A DNA stretch of 64,000 bases from Macrostomum hystrix (Eukaryota > Platyhelminthes > Macrostomidae), in assembly GCA_950097015.1 (NCBI GenBank), contig CATNEN010000031.1, positions 2,418,001 to 2,482,000 of the forward strand. The letters are read 5' to 3'. Each line of letters begins with the position of its first letter. Positions within the stretch are counted from its first letter, which is position 1. A program made the position numbers and the translations under genes. The notes below the pieces were generated by a model. The model saw only the letters and a list, made by a program, of their open reading frames with translations. It had not been told where the DNA came from and searched no databases. Below are positions 1 through 13,900 of the stretch, one piece after another.

Positions 1-428
1 CTAGTTCACCCACAGCCTCATCTTCTTAACCTGCTAGTTCACCCACAGCCTCATCTTCTTAACCTGCTAGTTCACCCACAGCCTCATCTTCTTAACCTGC
101 TAGTTCACCCACAGCCTCATCTTCTTAACCTGCTAGTTCACCCACAGCCTCATCTTCTTAACCTGCTAGTTCACCCACAGCCTCATCTTCTTAACCTGCT
201 AGTTCACCCACAACCTCATCTTCTTAACCTGCTAGTTCACCCACAGCCTCATCTTCTTAACCTGCTAGTTCACCCACAGCCTCATCTTCTTAACCTGCTA
301 GTTCACCCACAGCCTCATCTTCTTAACCTGCTAGTTCACCCACAGCCTCATCTTCTTAACCTGCTAGTTCACCCACAGCCTCATCTTCTTAACCTGCTAG
401 TTCACCCACAGCCTCATCTTCTTAACCA
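1..428. repeat. Minisatellite, 33-bp unit
   Basis: About 13 head-to-tail copies of a 33-bp unit starting CTAGTTCACCCACAGCCTCA, nearly identical to each other (one copy has ACAACC for ACAGCC). The array is already running at the left edge of the window, so its true length is unknown. The right end breaks up at about 428 (CAGCTGGTGCACG). No gene is seen in it. Confidence 0.95.
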
Positions 429-1357
429 GCTGGTGCACGTACAACCTCTTATATTGTTATGAAAATTGACTGTTTCTAATAATTTGCAGCTTGTATAACT
501 CGTATATACCTTGACAAGAACATCAGCTCTTGTACTTTTAATATGTTTTGATTGGCTATTCTAGAATTACTGTTTTATCTCCCCTTACGAGAGATATAAT
601 AATATTATAATACAGATAATACTTTGACTTGAATAATCTCAAACTGATGCCGGCATCTATAAGCACACACATTCCCACTGTCTGTTAGATTTTCGTTAAT
701 GCCAATATCATTTTTGTTTTGTTTTTCTTAATTGAGTGTTGTCCTGTAGAAGTTGCTTTTCGTTGACATTTATTTAATGAAAAGTTGCCAGGTTTTTTCG
801 TAGCCAACGAGTCTGTGTCACAATTGATAGAAGTGTAATACTATAATCTACACTTGAGTCTACACATTAATACTTAGAAATGTATGTGTATACGTGTATG
901 TGTATATGAGAGAAGGAATGAGAGCGCGATCTCCGGCTGGAAGGCGGCAATCAAGCAGAAGTATGCCATTCATCCTCATCGGTTGCACTGGATAAGAATG
1001 TAATGGTGTAATGGTCATAACTATGTTATTCAGCGAATCGGCACAGCTTGTCAAACCTAAATTGCACGAGAGTTCTTCTGGCGCGGGCCTCTGCGGTCAG
1101 GTTGATGAAACTATCCGCATTGGCAGCGACCTCCTGCTTCATTGCCGCCTTCCAGCCGGAGATCGCGCTCTCAATCGCGCTCTCATTCCTTCTCTCATAT
1201 ATACAACTTCATTGCAGAAATGACAAATTTGAGTGCAAAAAGGTGTATTAGCTTGTACAATGAGCAATGAAATTATTCAGCTTGTATCGCTATTACTTAA
1301 CTTCGTCTGTCAATACAGTCGATTGAATAGTTATAGCCAACGTACTGACTATTGAAT
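429..1357. other. Non-coding spacer
   Basis: AT-rich single-copy DNA between two minisatellites. Two short segments, about 925-960 and 1140-1190, are near inverted copies of each other (both contain a stretch resembling GCCTTCCAGCCGGAGATCGC on opposite strands), which hints at a decayed fold-back element. No convincing exon was found. Confidence 0.5.
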
Positions 1358-3640
1358 TGGGGCAATAAAAGCAAATGCACTCTGATGGATTGGGGTAATA
1401 ACAGCAAATGCACTGCTGATGGATTGGGAGTAATAACAGCAAATGCACTGCTGATGGGTTGGTCTAATAACAGCAAATGCACTGCTGATGGATTGGGATT
1501 AATAACAGCAAATGCACTGCTGATGGATTGGGGTAATAACAGCAAATGCACTGCTGATGGATTGGGATTAATAACAGCAAATGCACTGCTGATGGATTGG
1601 GGTAATAACAGCAAATGCACTGCTGATGGATTGGGGTAATAACAGCAAATGCACTGCTGATGGATTGGGAGTAATAACAGCAAATGCACTGCTGATGGAT
1701 TGGGATTAATAACAGCAAATACACTGCTGATGGATTGGGGTAATAACAGCAAATGCACTGCTGATGGATTGGGAGTAATAACAGCAAATGCACTGCTGAT
1801 GGATTGGGGTAATAACAGCAAATGCACTGCTGATGGATTGGGAGTAATAACAGCAAATGCACTGCTGATGGGTTGGTGTAAAAACAGCAAATGCACTGCT
1901 AATGGATTGGTGTAATAACAGCAAATGCACTGCTGATGGGTTGGTCTAATAACAGCAAATGCACTGCTGATGGGTTGGTGTAATAACAGCAAATGCACTG
2001 CTGATGGGTTGGTCTAATAACAGCGAATGCACTGCTGATGGATTGGGAGTAATAACAGCAAATGCACTGCTGATGGATTGGGAGTAATAACAGCAAATGC
2101 ACTGCTGATGGATTGGTCTAATAACAGCGAATGCACTGCTGATGGGTTGGTGTAATAACAGCAAATGCACTGCTGATGGGTTGGTCTAATAACAGCAAAT
2201 GCACTGCTGATGGGTTGGTGTAATAACAGCAAATGCACTGCTGATGGGTTGGTCTAATAACAGCGAATGCACTGCTGATGGATTGGGAGTAATAACAGCA
2301 AATGCACTGCTGATGGATTGGGAGTAATAACAGCAAATGCACTGCTGATGGATTGGTCTAATAACAGCGAATGCACTGCTGATGGGTTGGTGTAATAACA
2401 GCAAATGCACTGCTGATGGGTTGGTCTAATAACAGCAAATGCACTGCTGATGGGTTGGTGTAATAACAGCAAATGCACTGCTGATGGGTTGGTCTAATAA
2501 CAGCGAATGCACTGCTGATGGATTGGGAGTAATAACAGCAAATGCACTGCTGATGGATTGGGAGTAATAACAGCAAATGCACTGCTGATGGGTTGGTGTA
2601 ATAACAGCAAATGCACTGCTGATGGATTGGTGTAATAACAGCAAATGCACTGCTGATGGGTTGGTGTAATAACAGCAAATGCACTGCTGATGGGTTGGTG
2701 TAATAACAGCAAATGCACTGCTGATGGGTTGGTCTAATAACAGCAAATGCACTGCTGATGGGTTGGTGTAATAACAGCAAATGCACTGCTGATGGGTTGG
2801 TGTAATAACAGCAAATGCACTGCTGATGGGTTGGTCTAATAACAGCAAATGCACTGCTGATGGGTTGGGAGTAATAACAGCAAATGCACTGCTGATGGAT
2901 TGGTGAAATAACAGCAAATGCACTGCTGATGGGTTGGTGTAATAACAGCAAATGCACTGCTGATGGGTTGGTGTAATAACAGCAAATGCACTGCTGATGG
3001 GTTGGTCTAATAACAGCAAATGCACTGCTGATGGGTTGGTGTAATAACAGCAAATGCACTGCTGATGGGTTGGTCTAATAACAGCGAATGCACTGCTGAT
3101 GGATTGGGAGTAATAACAGCAAATGCACTGCTGATGGATTGGGAGTAATAACAGCAAATGCACTGCTGATGGGTTGGTGTAATAACAGCAAATGCACTGC
3201 TGATGGATTGGTGTAATAACAGCAAATGCACTGCTGATGGGTTGGTGTAATAACAGCAAATGCACTGCTGATGGGTTGGTGTAATAACAGCAAATGCACT
3301 GCTGATGGATTGGTGTAATAACAGCAAATGCACTGCTGATGGGTTGGTGTAATAACAGCAAATGCACTGCTGATGGGTTGGTGTAATAACAGCAAATGCA
3401 CTGCTGATGGGTTGTTGTAATAACAGCAAATGCACTGCTGATGGGTTGGTGTAATAACAGCAAATGCACTGCTGATGGGTTGGTGTAATAACAGCAAATG
3501 CACTGCTGATGGGTTGGTGTAATAACAGCAAATGCACTGCTGATGGGTTGTTGTAATAACAGCAAATGCACTGCTGATGGATTGGGGTAATAACAGCAAA
3601 TGCACTGCTGATGGATTGGGAGTAATAACAGCAAATGCAT
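1358..3640. repeat. Large minisatellite, 34-bp unit with higher-order structure
   Basis: About 67 copies of a 34-bp unit containing TAATAACAGCAAATGCACTG followed by a variable CTGATGGRTTGG(T/G) tail; some units are 35 bp. Because 34 is not a multiple of three, all reading frames open at times and give spurious ORFs of up to 404 codons, mostly on the minus strand. From about 1921 to 2580 the pattern of unit variants repeats exactly every 240 bp (seven units), so this part was amplified as a block. Confidence 0.97.
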
Positions 3641-4910
3641 GAGACCATGTTACAAAAAATTCTATACAGTCTAACAAAAGTTATTGTACGGTTGCTTCTG
3701 TTACCTCTAGTATCCATAATTTCCATCCGTGGTGAAAATAACAAGCGGTGAAAGTAAAACAATAACTATTGCTTAGTTTTTCTCCTCTCTTGGCCATAGA
3801 GAAATAAATAGACCAATGAAGCTGTCAACTTACATAGAATTGTAGATTTACGCACTAGGAAGCCTAGCATAAGTGCATTGATTTATGACCAAGTGTGTGT
3901 GCGCAAGACCAGCTCCTTCGGCCCATAGACAATACCCGTCTGGGATTTACTGCATAGTATCTCAGAAGAGGGATGGCACGGAGATCAAGTGGGGCAAGAT
4001 TTACCGCACAGTTGCGGAATTTACTGCACACTTCAATCTGTTTCTTTGATGGCCTTTGGGCCATAAACTATACACGAGCTTGAGACGTTTACGCACACTT
4101 GGTTATATGTCAATGCATTGAATGGCCATATTAAGTAAAGCACAGATTATATATATCCGAGGTCTTTTGCCATAGATACCAAAAGGACACTACCCTTTCA
4201 TGGGCACAGCTGTCCAAGGTTACACTTTAATACACTACTTGAAATTCTTTAAGCCGATTAGGAGCACGTGTGTAACTTGCTAAGGCTCCTGCTATTTCAA
4301 ATACTTCACAAATTTGGATTCTTCCCTTTCGCTCACATTTTTGACTTGTCACGATCACTTTTTAACTCATCAATAGCATCGTTGAATTTCAGCACGTATG
4401 CAAGATGTATGCGAAAATGTATTGACAAAAATAATTGCGAACTTCGATTATAAATCGATTGACTTTATCATCTGTAACAGGGAAAGCCTAGGCTTCTTAT
4501 AAAAAAGCTTACCTTCTTTCGGCGTAATTCGCGATGAATTCAAATAAAACAATCAAGTTTTTTTATATAAAAAGCAGTGAATGTAAGCATGCCTACTGTA
4601 AGTAGAATATTTTGCGTGTCTGTAAAATTCATGCTACCCCCCAAAAGTGGTATGGACTTATCGATCGGGGGGTATGTGATCGGTTGGTCAATGCGCACTC
4701 GCTATTGAAATTAGCTCTTAGCCAACCCCCTTCCCTGTGCAGTCTATTTCATACCCACAGCACAAGCATTGCTTGAGTTAGATTTACACACTAGGCCCTA
4801 GGCTCCTAGCCTAACGTTCGCAGTTCAAGGGACTTAGCAGCAATTTTCATTCAGAGTTTTCATTGCTGCTATTATAGCATGATATGCTATCGAACACTTG
4901 ACTCGATGTA
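3641..4910. other. Upstream region of the Spen gene
   Basis: AT-rich sequence with no convincing exon other than the fold-back element listed at 3873-4119. An in-frame TGA at 4899-4901 lies just upstream of the Spen ATG. A CCCCCC/GGGGGG-flanked segment at about 4636-4672 could pair with itself, but I assign it no function. Confidence 0.4.
3873..4119. mobile_element. Fold-back/MITE-like element
   Basis: The left end (TGCATTGATTTATGACCAAG...) and the reverse complement of the right end (TGCATTGACATATAACCAAG...) match over about 30 bp with a few differences. They enclose about 250 bp with no coding potential, the usual form of a non-autonomous DNA transposon. I could not identify a target-site duplication, so the exact ends are uncertain. 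Confidence 0.4.
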
Positions 4911-7900
4911 ATGAAAGAAGAGACGTGCTACTTGTGGATTAGCCAGTTGCCGCCTAATGTTACTCAGCAATCTTTGACGGATCTGTTTTCAAGGTAAACA
5001 ACGCTTTTTACTTAGTTTTCCTCAGACCTCAGAAAGTTTTTTAAAACAATATAGTCAAGCTTAAAATAATTAAAGTAATTATCAGAAGCTTGTCTTGCCT
5101 AGTCAACGACTGATGACTAAGCCATGACAAATAACATGTCCCACGTATATATTTTTATACTGCGCACCTTGCAGCATTATTTCGACACTTGATTCTGGAG
5201 CTTTAAAAAAGTTAGAATTCGAGCTGACAAAGAATCTCTTAATAGTGTTAACAGCGGCATCCGGTTATAACACTGTTGAGTTTTAAAATGATTCGAATAG
5301 CATACCCACTTCAGTACCACATTCAATTTCCCTCGATGCTATCGACGTGGCACTTGACTTCTCCCCTTCCTAGTCACTATGGCGGTCGGCTCGGTGGGAG
5401 GCATTGTTTCTTTCTCTTACAACTGTAAAGTAGAACTTAGTCCTACTTAATGTTGGTAAACAATATTCGTCTTACTCTTAGATCTTTACTATGACATTAC
5501 ATTTTGTTTTCACCGACTTGCTTTAGCATTTCCGTAACCAAATCAACATTGAGTAGGCGGCAGGCCTATCCTAATCCTACCATAACTTACAATCAAGCGT
5601 GTCGAAGATAGTGTCTATGGCTATTTTCGTATTCCTTAACATCAGGCATCGAATGAGATTCCTTGGCTTTAGGCTTATCTCAGTAGGAAAGTTATCAAAT
5701 CAGTTTTCAGAATTCTTCAGGGCAAGAAAAGGAAGAGCAACTTTGTATTCGTGTAGAGCTTAGTAACGCTATTCATATCACTACTTTAGTTATTTATAAT
5801 CATCACTCATTCGATTTTTTCGTTCCTGATCCTGATTAACACATTATTACTATCTATCTCTAGAGTGGCATCAAATTTGTTTGTTTGATTGATCTTTTTT
5901 CGGTAGGCCTAGCGGCTTTTTGAAAACAAATTGACTTGTTCAGTGCAATTTTGTTTGTTCTGAACGTATAACAATTTGTTCTTCCTTTGTTTCAGCTTTC
6001 ACTCAGAAACTTGTCTTGTCTGCGACTGATGACTAAGCCATGACAAATTGAAAGTCCATTCTCTTTCTTGTGACTTTGTTATTCGGTTTGCGTTTTGTGT
6101 AGTGAATTTAGAGATAGCATCGGTTAAAAAGCATGCTACACTAACATTGTAGCTACGGCTGCGTCTTGGCTACTAAGATACACGAGGCTGGCAATTTGCG
6201 AGGCGCAGTGCTGTCATTCCCTGACGCAAAAGCGGCTGCCAAAGCCTGCGCGGCTAGGCATCATTTGAACGGTCACTCGTTGATTTCCGAACACTGTGAT
6301 CAGTTTGGAGAACCTGGGCTACAACGGTTGAAAGATTTAGCTGGCAGCGAGTTTTCTCAAAAGTAAGCGCATTGCATCCATACCAAATTATGAATGTATA
6401 TATTATTTTGTTACTTTCACATTCCTCTTCTTTATTTACATAAACCTCTTTATCCCATGCAGAAATTCGATAGAGAATGGATCGACAAGCGTCAATAACA
6501 ACAACAGCCCCCCGATCAGGTAAATGCCAAATAACATTAGGTATAACTTTCTATGAGAACTAATAGCAGGCAACCTTGTGTTTGAGTCACTAATACTGCC
6601 CGCGCTAGCTATGGTCGGGGCAGTTCATATTGTGCGCTTGTTGTTTGTTAATCGCTTTGCTAATGCTGTCCAAGCGTGCGTCTGCCAGCACTCGGCTATT
6701 CAGTATTCATTCATTCACCACTTCAATTCTTTTTTTCGTTCTTCTGCAGCGCCGCTAGCTAGCGACTGACTGAGCCAGAAACACTTGCAGTGGCACGATT
6801 TGCTCTTGCCCCGCTGCGGCAATTTAGCCCCAACCCCCCAACCTTAGCCCTTTGGCCCTAAAGCCCTCCTCTCCCTTTCCCCTGCGTGAGCCGTGTGAGC
6901 TGGCTGCTAGCAGCGGAGCTTGGCTATCTTGGAGCTTACTCACTCTCCCCTTGTCTTGCTAGCTAGCCCCTCTCCTTTCTTTCTCTCCCATCTCGCCACA
7001 GCTCTTAACCGTGCGTACATTGAAACCCTGGCGGAGCGGGGGTTGTGCATATAGACCCGAGCGCTAGTAATGAACGCGCCCGGCGAGGAGAGAAAGAGAG
7101 CCGAGGTTTTAGTGTTAGCGCAGGCTTGAATTGGGCGGGTTATGCCCAGGCTTTACTGTGTAGTGTGGAGGTTGGGGAGCTGGGTAAGAGAGAAAAGCGG
7201 AAGGGCTTGGCTTCATACAAGGAACGGATAGCAGAAGTGGTGACCTGAAATCATTCTTGCCTATTACCCAGCCCAGGCCCAGCCCAATGCAGCTCTCTCT
7301 CTCCTCTGTACGGGAAAGCCTTTCGTTTGCCTAGTCAGCAAAAGCTTGTGCTTCTTCCTTGTGCAAGTCTCGTCTCGACCCTGAAGGTACACTTACACAG
7401 TCGCTTGCGTATCGCTGCACTGCTTTGCTTACTAAGCACACAAGGCAACCCCCTACTGGATCGATTCCGGCATAGGCATTCGCGATGTGGCTCGACGGAT
7501 CTTATTTCATCTTGCATAACTGATTAGCCGCTTTAGATTGTCCCATACACACATGGGCATATACTTTTATTTGAAGAGAAGAACATGATTTAAGGCTCAG
7601 CCTTTTTGAAGTCACTAGCGCACCCTTTGGAGATTAGTTGGCACCTGTATTAATCTTCAATTAACTAGTCTTCTGCCTAGTATTGCAGTTTTTCTGTTGA
7701 TAAAGATTGCTGTAGCAATTCAATGTAAATGTACTGATATGCTCCCAATCCGAATCGCTAAGTCCCCTTGTAATTTTTTGTCTGTAGCTATGTAGCAGCT
7801 TTGGTGTGCGTGAGCAATGGGGCCGATCTGGTTCCTCTGCACGTAGGGGGAATTTAGGGTTGAGAGTAAAAATATTGATTTTCACCATGGACTGTCCTCT

Positions 7901-10900
7901 TCCCATTTCGCTGTGCTCCAGCGACGGGTTGAGAGTGCGCCTGGCGTGTGTTCAGTGACGAGGAAGCTGGGGAGGAAAGGGGCTGGCGCTTTTCTGGAGG
8001 GGAGAGGCGCGGGGGAGTGAGCCAGGGACAAGAGACGAAGGGGAGTCGGAGAGCGGAGACTGCTTTCTGGCATAGGCATAGCCAGTTATCTACAGGCTTG
8101 GCTGGAGACTGTATGGGACAGGCAAATCGGAGGCAGGGTTTTCTACTCTGCTTTTTCTTCCCACAGGACTCAAGCGGGCAAGCTGGAAGGCAACGGCAAA
8201 CTGAAAGTGCTTAAAGTCTGGAATTTTCCTGATCGGTCTTCTGGTAAGTGAAATGCCTTTCTGGCTTTAAACGAAAAAAAATATTGTTTTTTTGCTTTAG
8301 ATCAACGTCAATTTGATATTGTCTGCTCGATTTTACGAAATCGGAGTTGTTTAATAAAAACGAAGGAAGGCCTTAACTAAAGATAACACTTTGCATAGAC
8401 GAAAATTCTGTCGAAACAAAGCTAAGCGATAAAAGTAAAAATAGCGGCTTTGGAGGGATCAAATTATTGCTTTTATGCTTTGTTGTTTTAGGACTTAGGA
8501 GTTATGGAAGTAAACTTTTACGAGTATATCTGTAAGAGATTTTCAGATTACCAAAAGTGAGCAGTCAAAAATAATTCGTTATTCTTACCTTGGATTTAGG
8601 ACACCTCAAAAGAGTCAAAGTGCTCTTTGTACCCCTAATGATGTTCAGTTTGTTTGTAGTTTGTTTGTTTGACAAACAAAAAAACGCAATTTAAAATTAC
8701 TGTCCCGACTCTAGTGCTTTTTATTCAGGCTTAAATTTATAATCGTTAGCATTTAAAGTGAATTTCATCGCAACCTTTGTCACATGTAAGTTAAGGGTTT
8801 TAATGTACATTTCTGAACCACTATAAATGAAATATTTGCAACAACCAAATATCTTGCTAAATAAATATTCAATCTCTGAATTATTTATTTTCGTCCCTGC
8901 AGACAATAGCATACAAAACGGCCTGTTGCACGAGTACAGAAAGGTTGGCAAAGTGTCCAGTGTTCACGTGCGCGGAGAGCGAGACGATAGACATGCTCTG
9001 ATTATCTTCAAGCGAGCCGAAGACGCCGAGTCTGCGTACGAGCTGACAAAAAGCGGCAAGAGCTTCTTTGGCATGACGCTTAACGTTGAACGATTAGAAG
9101 CAGCCGAACAAGACGCTGAGCAAGTTTTTGATGAGTTTCACGCGCGAGCCTCAAGGACTTTGCTTGTGACTAACATTGACGCCAGCGTCCGAGAAGCCGA
9201 CCTGCGCGACAAACTTGCCGCCTACGGAACTATTTTGGTGAGGATAGAAAGACCACATTCAATAGTATTTGGCGATGCCCTAGTGATGGGACAAATGTTT
9301 GCGATGACCTAATGATGGGACAGAGGTAAGCGATGACCTAATGATGGGACAGAGGTAAGCGATGACCCAATGATGGGACAGATGTTAGCGATGACCTAAT
9401 GATGGGACAGATGTTAGCGATGACCTAATGATGGGACAGATGTTAGCGATGACCTAATGATGGGACAGATGTTAGCGATGACCTAATGATGGGACAGATG
9501 TTAGCGATGAACCACTGATGGTACACTGACGCAGATCAATCAATAAATTATCCCCTTGTTTTTGCTTTTTATCCCCCTTCAAGCTTAGTCGAAATTAAAG
9601 AAATTAATTTTTAGAATCATCATCCCTTGTTACGACTGAACTTTTTGTCAATCTAGGACGTGGAGCTAAAGCCCTCTTCTGACGGTCCAGCTCAGGCGAT
9701 TGTTCAGTTCTCAGACGTTCGAGGCGCCGCTGCAGCCCACCGACATCCCGACGGCGTCATCGTCTGCGGTCAGCGTATCCGGCTCAGCTATCACCGCTCC
9801 CAGCCAACGGAATGCGTGTGGTTAGCCAACCTGGCTGCCTCGGTGACCGAGTCGCTGCTTGGCAAAACATTCGCACGCTACGGCCGACTCAGGGACGTCT
9901 GCGTTAATTCGCACCGCCACTGCGCCTTAGTCTTCTTTAACGAAGTCGATGGGGCACGACGCGCTGTCGAAGCTATGAAATGCGGCAGCCTGGCTGGTCA
10001 ACGGCTCCTAGTTGACTTTGCTAGCCAGCCGTGTCAGAAGCATTTCGTTGACGAGTTAGTCACCTCCGGCCAGTGCAACGACTACAAGTAAGTGATTGGG
10101 AAATCAGGAATTAGTAGTGATGTTTTTTAATGTAGCTAATTAGTTTTTATTATCTTTATATTGTCAGCCAATGATTCAGAGTGATTCAGTTACTACGAAG
10201 ACTCACTATTTGCATGCAAATATTCTCTGCAGGCTGTTTGATCAGCTTCTGGCGCCGGAGCTGCATCGCGGCATCATTCCCAGTCCGAAGGCGGCCGCCC
10301 GCTATCGCGAACTAATGCTGGAATATGTCAAGACTAGAGGATTGCGCAAGTTTCGCGAATGCCGGTGAGTTTTAAGTTAAAAACTCTTTTAGATCAGAAA
10401 AAATAGTACGCTAGCAATGAATAACTTATTTGCTGCTGGTTTTTTGTGTCAAACAGACCGGACGATGCGCGCCAAGGTCCCGAATCTATCCCTAACGATC
10501 CCATCGAGTTGCGAGCCTACATCGAATCCCTACGTCGACCTGGCGTTGTCCGAAGAAAATCTGGTCACAGTTCAGACGGCGAAGTTTCGGCCAATGACGA
10601 GCAGGACCGCGAACAGCGACTTTTGACTCGCCTGTCCGGCCTTGAAGATGTGCGCAGCGAGTACAGTGATGCGGACACTAGCGGGTGAGTTCGTATTTGT
10701 TTGTATCGTGACTAGCTCATAAAGTTACTTGATTGTCTAACTAAATGCGTTTCTTTATCGCAAATCAATATCAAATACTAAATTCCTATATCAAAACAGA
10801 TCAACAGCCGAGCATTCCGGCACAGTGTCGGACAATGACCGGCTAGCCGTTCCAAAAAAGTCCCAGTCGCCGGCACTGGCATCCCGCTCGCCTGCTTCAA

Positions 10901-13900
10901 CTCGACGCGGTCTAGTTTTGCGGGCTCTGGCTGCCGGATCGTCAATGTCAGAGCAGGACAGCCGCTTCCTGGAGCGGGCCGTGTCCGCTTACGAGGCTGC
11001 CTTTAACACTAGGAGTAGTTCAGCGGCGCAGCCACTTGGTGGCCTGTTCGACTGTCCATCTCCTGCTGGCAACTGCGCAGGGGCGGCTCCGACATCAACA
11101 ATAGTCGAAGAGGAGGTGCGCAGCAGCTCCACAATGCCTACGCCACCAGAGACTCCCGTGTCACCGACACCGCCTCTGGCCTCCATTAGCCGAACCACTG
11201 CTGCTGTTGTTAAGCGGCGGCATCAGTCAGATTCGGAAGATGACACCGCCAATTCGTACGTTGGCGGCAAATCGGGAAGGCGCCACATCATCGGAGGATC
11301 AATCATTAAGCGTGAAGTGGAAGAGAATCACCCTGATTTGTCCGTGTTCGACGCGGCCGCCTGGGAACAGCCCTACGAGTCCATGTACGACAAGATCAAG
11401 CGCCGACAGGCATCCAGAACCGCCTCAGCATCGGACGGCGTCCGACTAGGCCGCTCCATCGACAACAGGCGACCGGACGATAATAAGAGAAAACGGCCGA
11501 GGCCGCGCCCCTCTGCCAGTAGACAGCAAAGTGTCGCCGGTACTTTGGCAAGCGACACAGACGATGAGCCGATGACCGAGGAAGCTGACGTCTCACCAAC
11601 GCAAGCGCCCCAGAGAACAAAGAAGCAGCACCAGCAGAGCGGTGTCAGTTCCTCGAGATTCCGCAATCGAAAGTCTACGACCACTAACAGTGAAATTGGC
11701 AGCGGTGCCGGCGGCGGCGATAAGCGTCGCCGCGACTCCTCGATTGCCGCGAAGGCGCCAGCTTCTAAGCGACGGCACCGATCTTCAAAATCTGGCAAGT
11801 CCAATCGTGGCAAAATGTCCGTGGACAGCGTGTTCGGCAGCTCCTCTGACTCTGAGGAAATCGCGGCGCCTTCCACTCCCAGCACTATAGCGATGACAGA
11901 TTCTAGCCGCGCCGAGTCGGTTGTAGATCCCGGTAGTCCGCCACCAGGTGGCCGGCGCCTTACTGAGCTATTCGCCGAGGCCAAAGCCCAGCTTGATCCG
12001 CATGCTGTGACTGAGAAGTCGCTGTTTGTCTTCTCCGACGACGAGACGTTCGAACCGGCGCCGGACCTGCCTACCATCGAGCGTTTCCAGCCGGACGCAA
12101 CCGCTCCTAGCCCAGATCGAGGCGAAGACGTTGAGCCGCCCAAGTTAGCAGCCGCGCATGCTGATCTAGAAACTACGGTGGCGCACGCCTTAGCCCAGAT
12201 GAGTCAACGGCCGGCAGCAATTACATTGCAGCCGCAGTTTCGGGTACCGGAACTTACACTGCGTCCATTGATTCCAGCTCCTCCGCCTCCGCCTTTGCCT
12301 CCGGCGCCGCAGTCGCAGCCGCAGTCACAAGCGCCGCGCTCCACCGCTGCCGAGCCATCCCTGATGCTGCATACAGTGGGACCACAAGCCCAACCGACCA
12401 GACCGCCAATGCAGCCAGCGGCACAACAGGATTTGGAACAGTTTGTACAGGATGTCATCCGCAAAGTCCAGGCGGCTCCTCCCAATCAGCCCGCCTGCTG
12501 GGACCCGCGCCAGCAACCGACCAGCGATGCTCCAACAATCAGTGCGGCACCCACTAGCTCCGCTGCCTGCATCAGTGTCAGCACAGACGCGACGCCGACC
12601 CAGCCTACAATAAGCCTGACTGGCGGCTTGGCGCAGCGTCCAATCAAGAAGTCGCAGCCCGCTATGGAGGCTTTAACACTTCAACACATGGATGACGTCA
12701 TCCGAGACGTTGTCGAGGGCAACATAGACCTCTCGCCCTACATGGAGCGCGGCCGACTTCGCTACGCGTCCGGTGATAGGCTTGCTACAACACCTGTGCC
12801 GTCAGCGGCTACTCCAGTGCGTCCACCGTCTGGCGCTCAACCGACCCTGCCATTGCAGCCAGCTCCCGTAGTCCATCCTTCGCTGTCTGTTCCTGTGACT
12901 ACAGCCACTGGGACTGAACTACGCCTGCAGCAGTTCTCCATCTGCCCTGTTAGCACCAGCGCAGTCACTGACACCTCTGCTGCACCACTGCCGCAGTCAG
13001 TAGCTCAGTTGATGCCGCCGCAATCCCTCGCAGTTACTGCGCTGCCTACCAACTCCGCAGCTGTCGAGTCCGCCAACAATGCCACTTATGCGCAGCGGAT
13101 GCAGCATCACCAGCAACAGCAGCAGCAACAAACTCAGCAGCAGCAGGTCCAACTTCAGGCTCTCTATATGCAGCTACTTGCAAGCGGGCGCTATCCTCAG
13201 GACCTGCTTTATAGTCCCTATGTGTCTCAGCTGCAGCTCTTCCAGCCCACACCTGCAACAGCGCCTGCGCCTGCTCCTCCTCCGCCACCACCACCTCCGC
13301 CCCAGCCTGTCAGTCAGGCGCAACAGCAGCTTCCTCCGCAGCCACCTTCGCAACCGCTTCCACCACCACCTCCGCCACCGCCACCACCACCGCAGCAATT
13401 GCCACCACAGCCGCAACTAACTCAGCAACAACAGCAGCAGCAACTGCCCCTTCAGCAGTCGCAGCCTCCGGCACAATCCGGGCAGCTGGACGCTTTGCTG
13501 CGCAAATATCCAGTTAAGTGGCAGGGACGCTTGGCGTTAAAGAACGACGAAGCCGGCGTTCAGATGCACTTCGTTCGTGGCAGCGACACACTGGCCAAGG
13601 CGGCTTTGGAGTTAGCTGCACCTGACGCGGCACGGTTGCTGAAGGTGGCACAGCGAATGCGCCTGGAGCCGGCCCAGCTGGAGGGCGTCCAGCGCAAGAT
13701 GTTCGACGAAGCCGAGTATTGCGTCCTGCTGGCCGTTGCCTGCGGGGTCAACGCTCAAGACTACAGGAGCCAAACACACAACCTTCGCGAGGCCTTCATC
13801 AAGTATCTGCAGGAGAAGCAGGCTGCTGGCATTGTGAATGTCAACTATCCTGGCCAGGACATGCCAGCTTACGTTGTTCACATCTTTCCTCCTGGTCAAT

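Noticed and set aside
1..428. CRISPR-like array
   Set aside because: Units are directly contiguous with no unique spacers, as are all other arrays in the window; the genome is animal.
1297..3762. Long minus-strand ORFs (up to 404 codons) rich in HQQCICCY and PSAVHLLLL
   Set aside because: Translations of the 34-bp minisatellite; the same repeat is open in all frames, which a real protein would not show.
11373..12143. 256-codon minus-strand ORF
   Set aside because: Antisense shadow of the large Spen exon; no family features.
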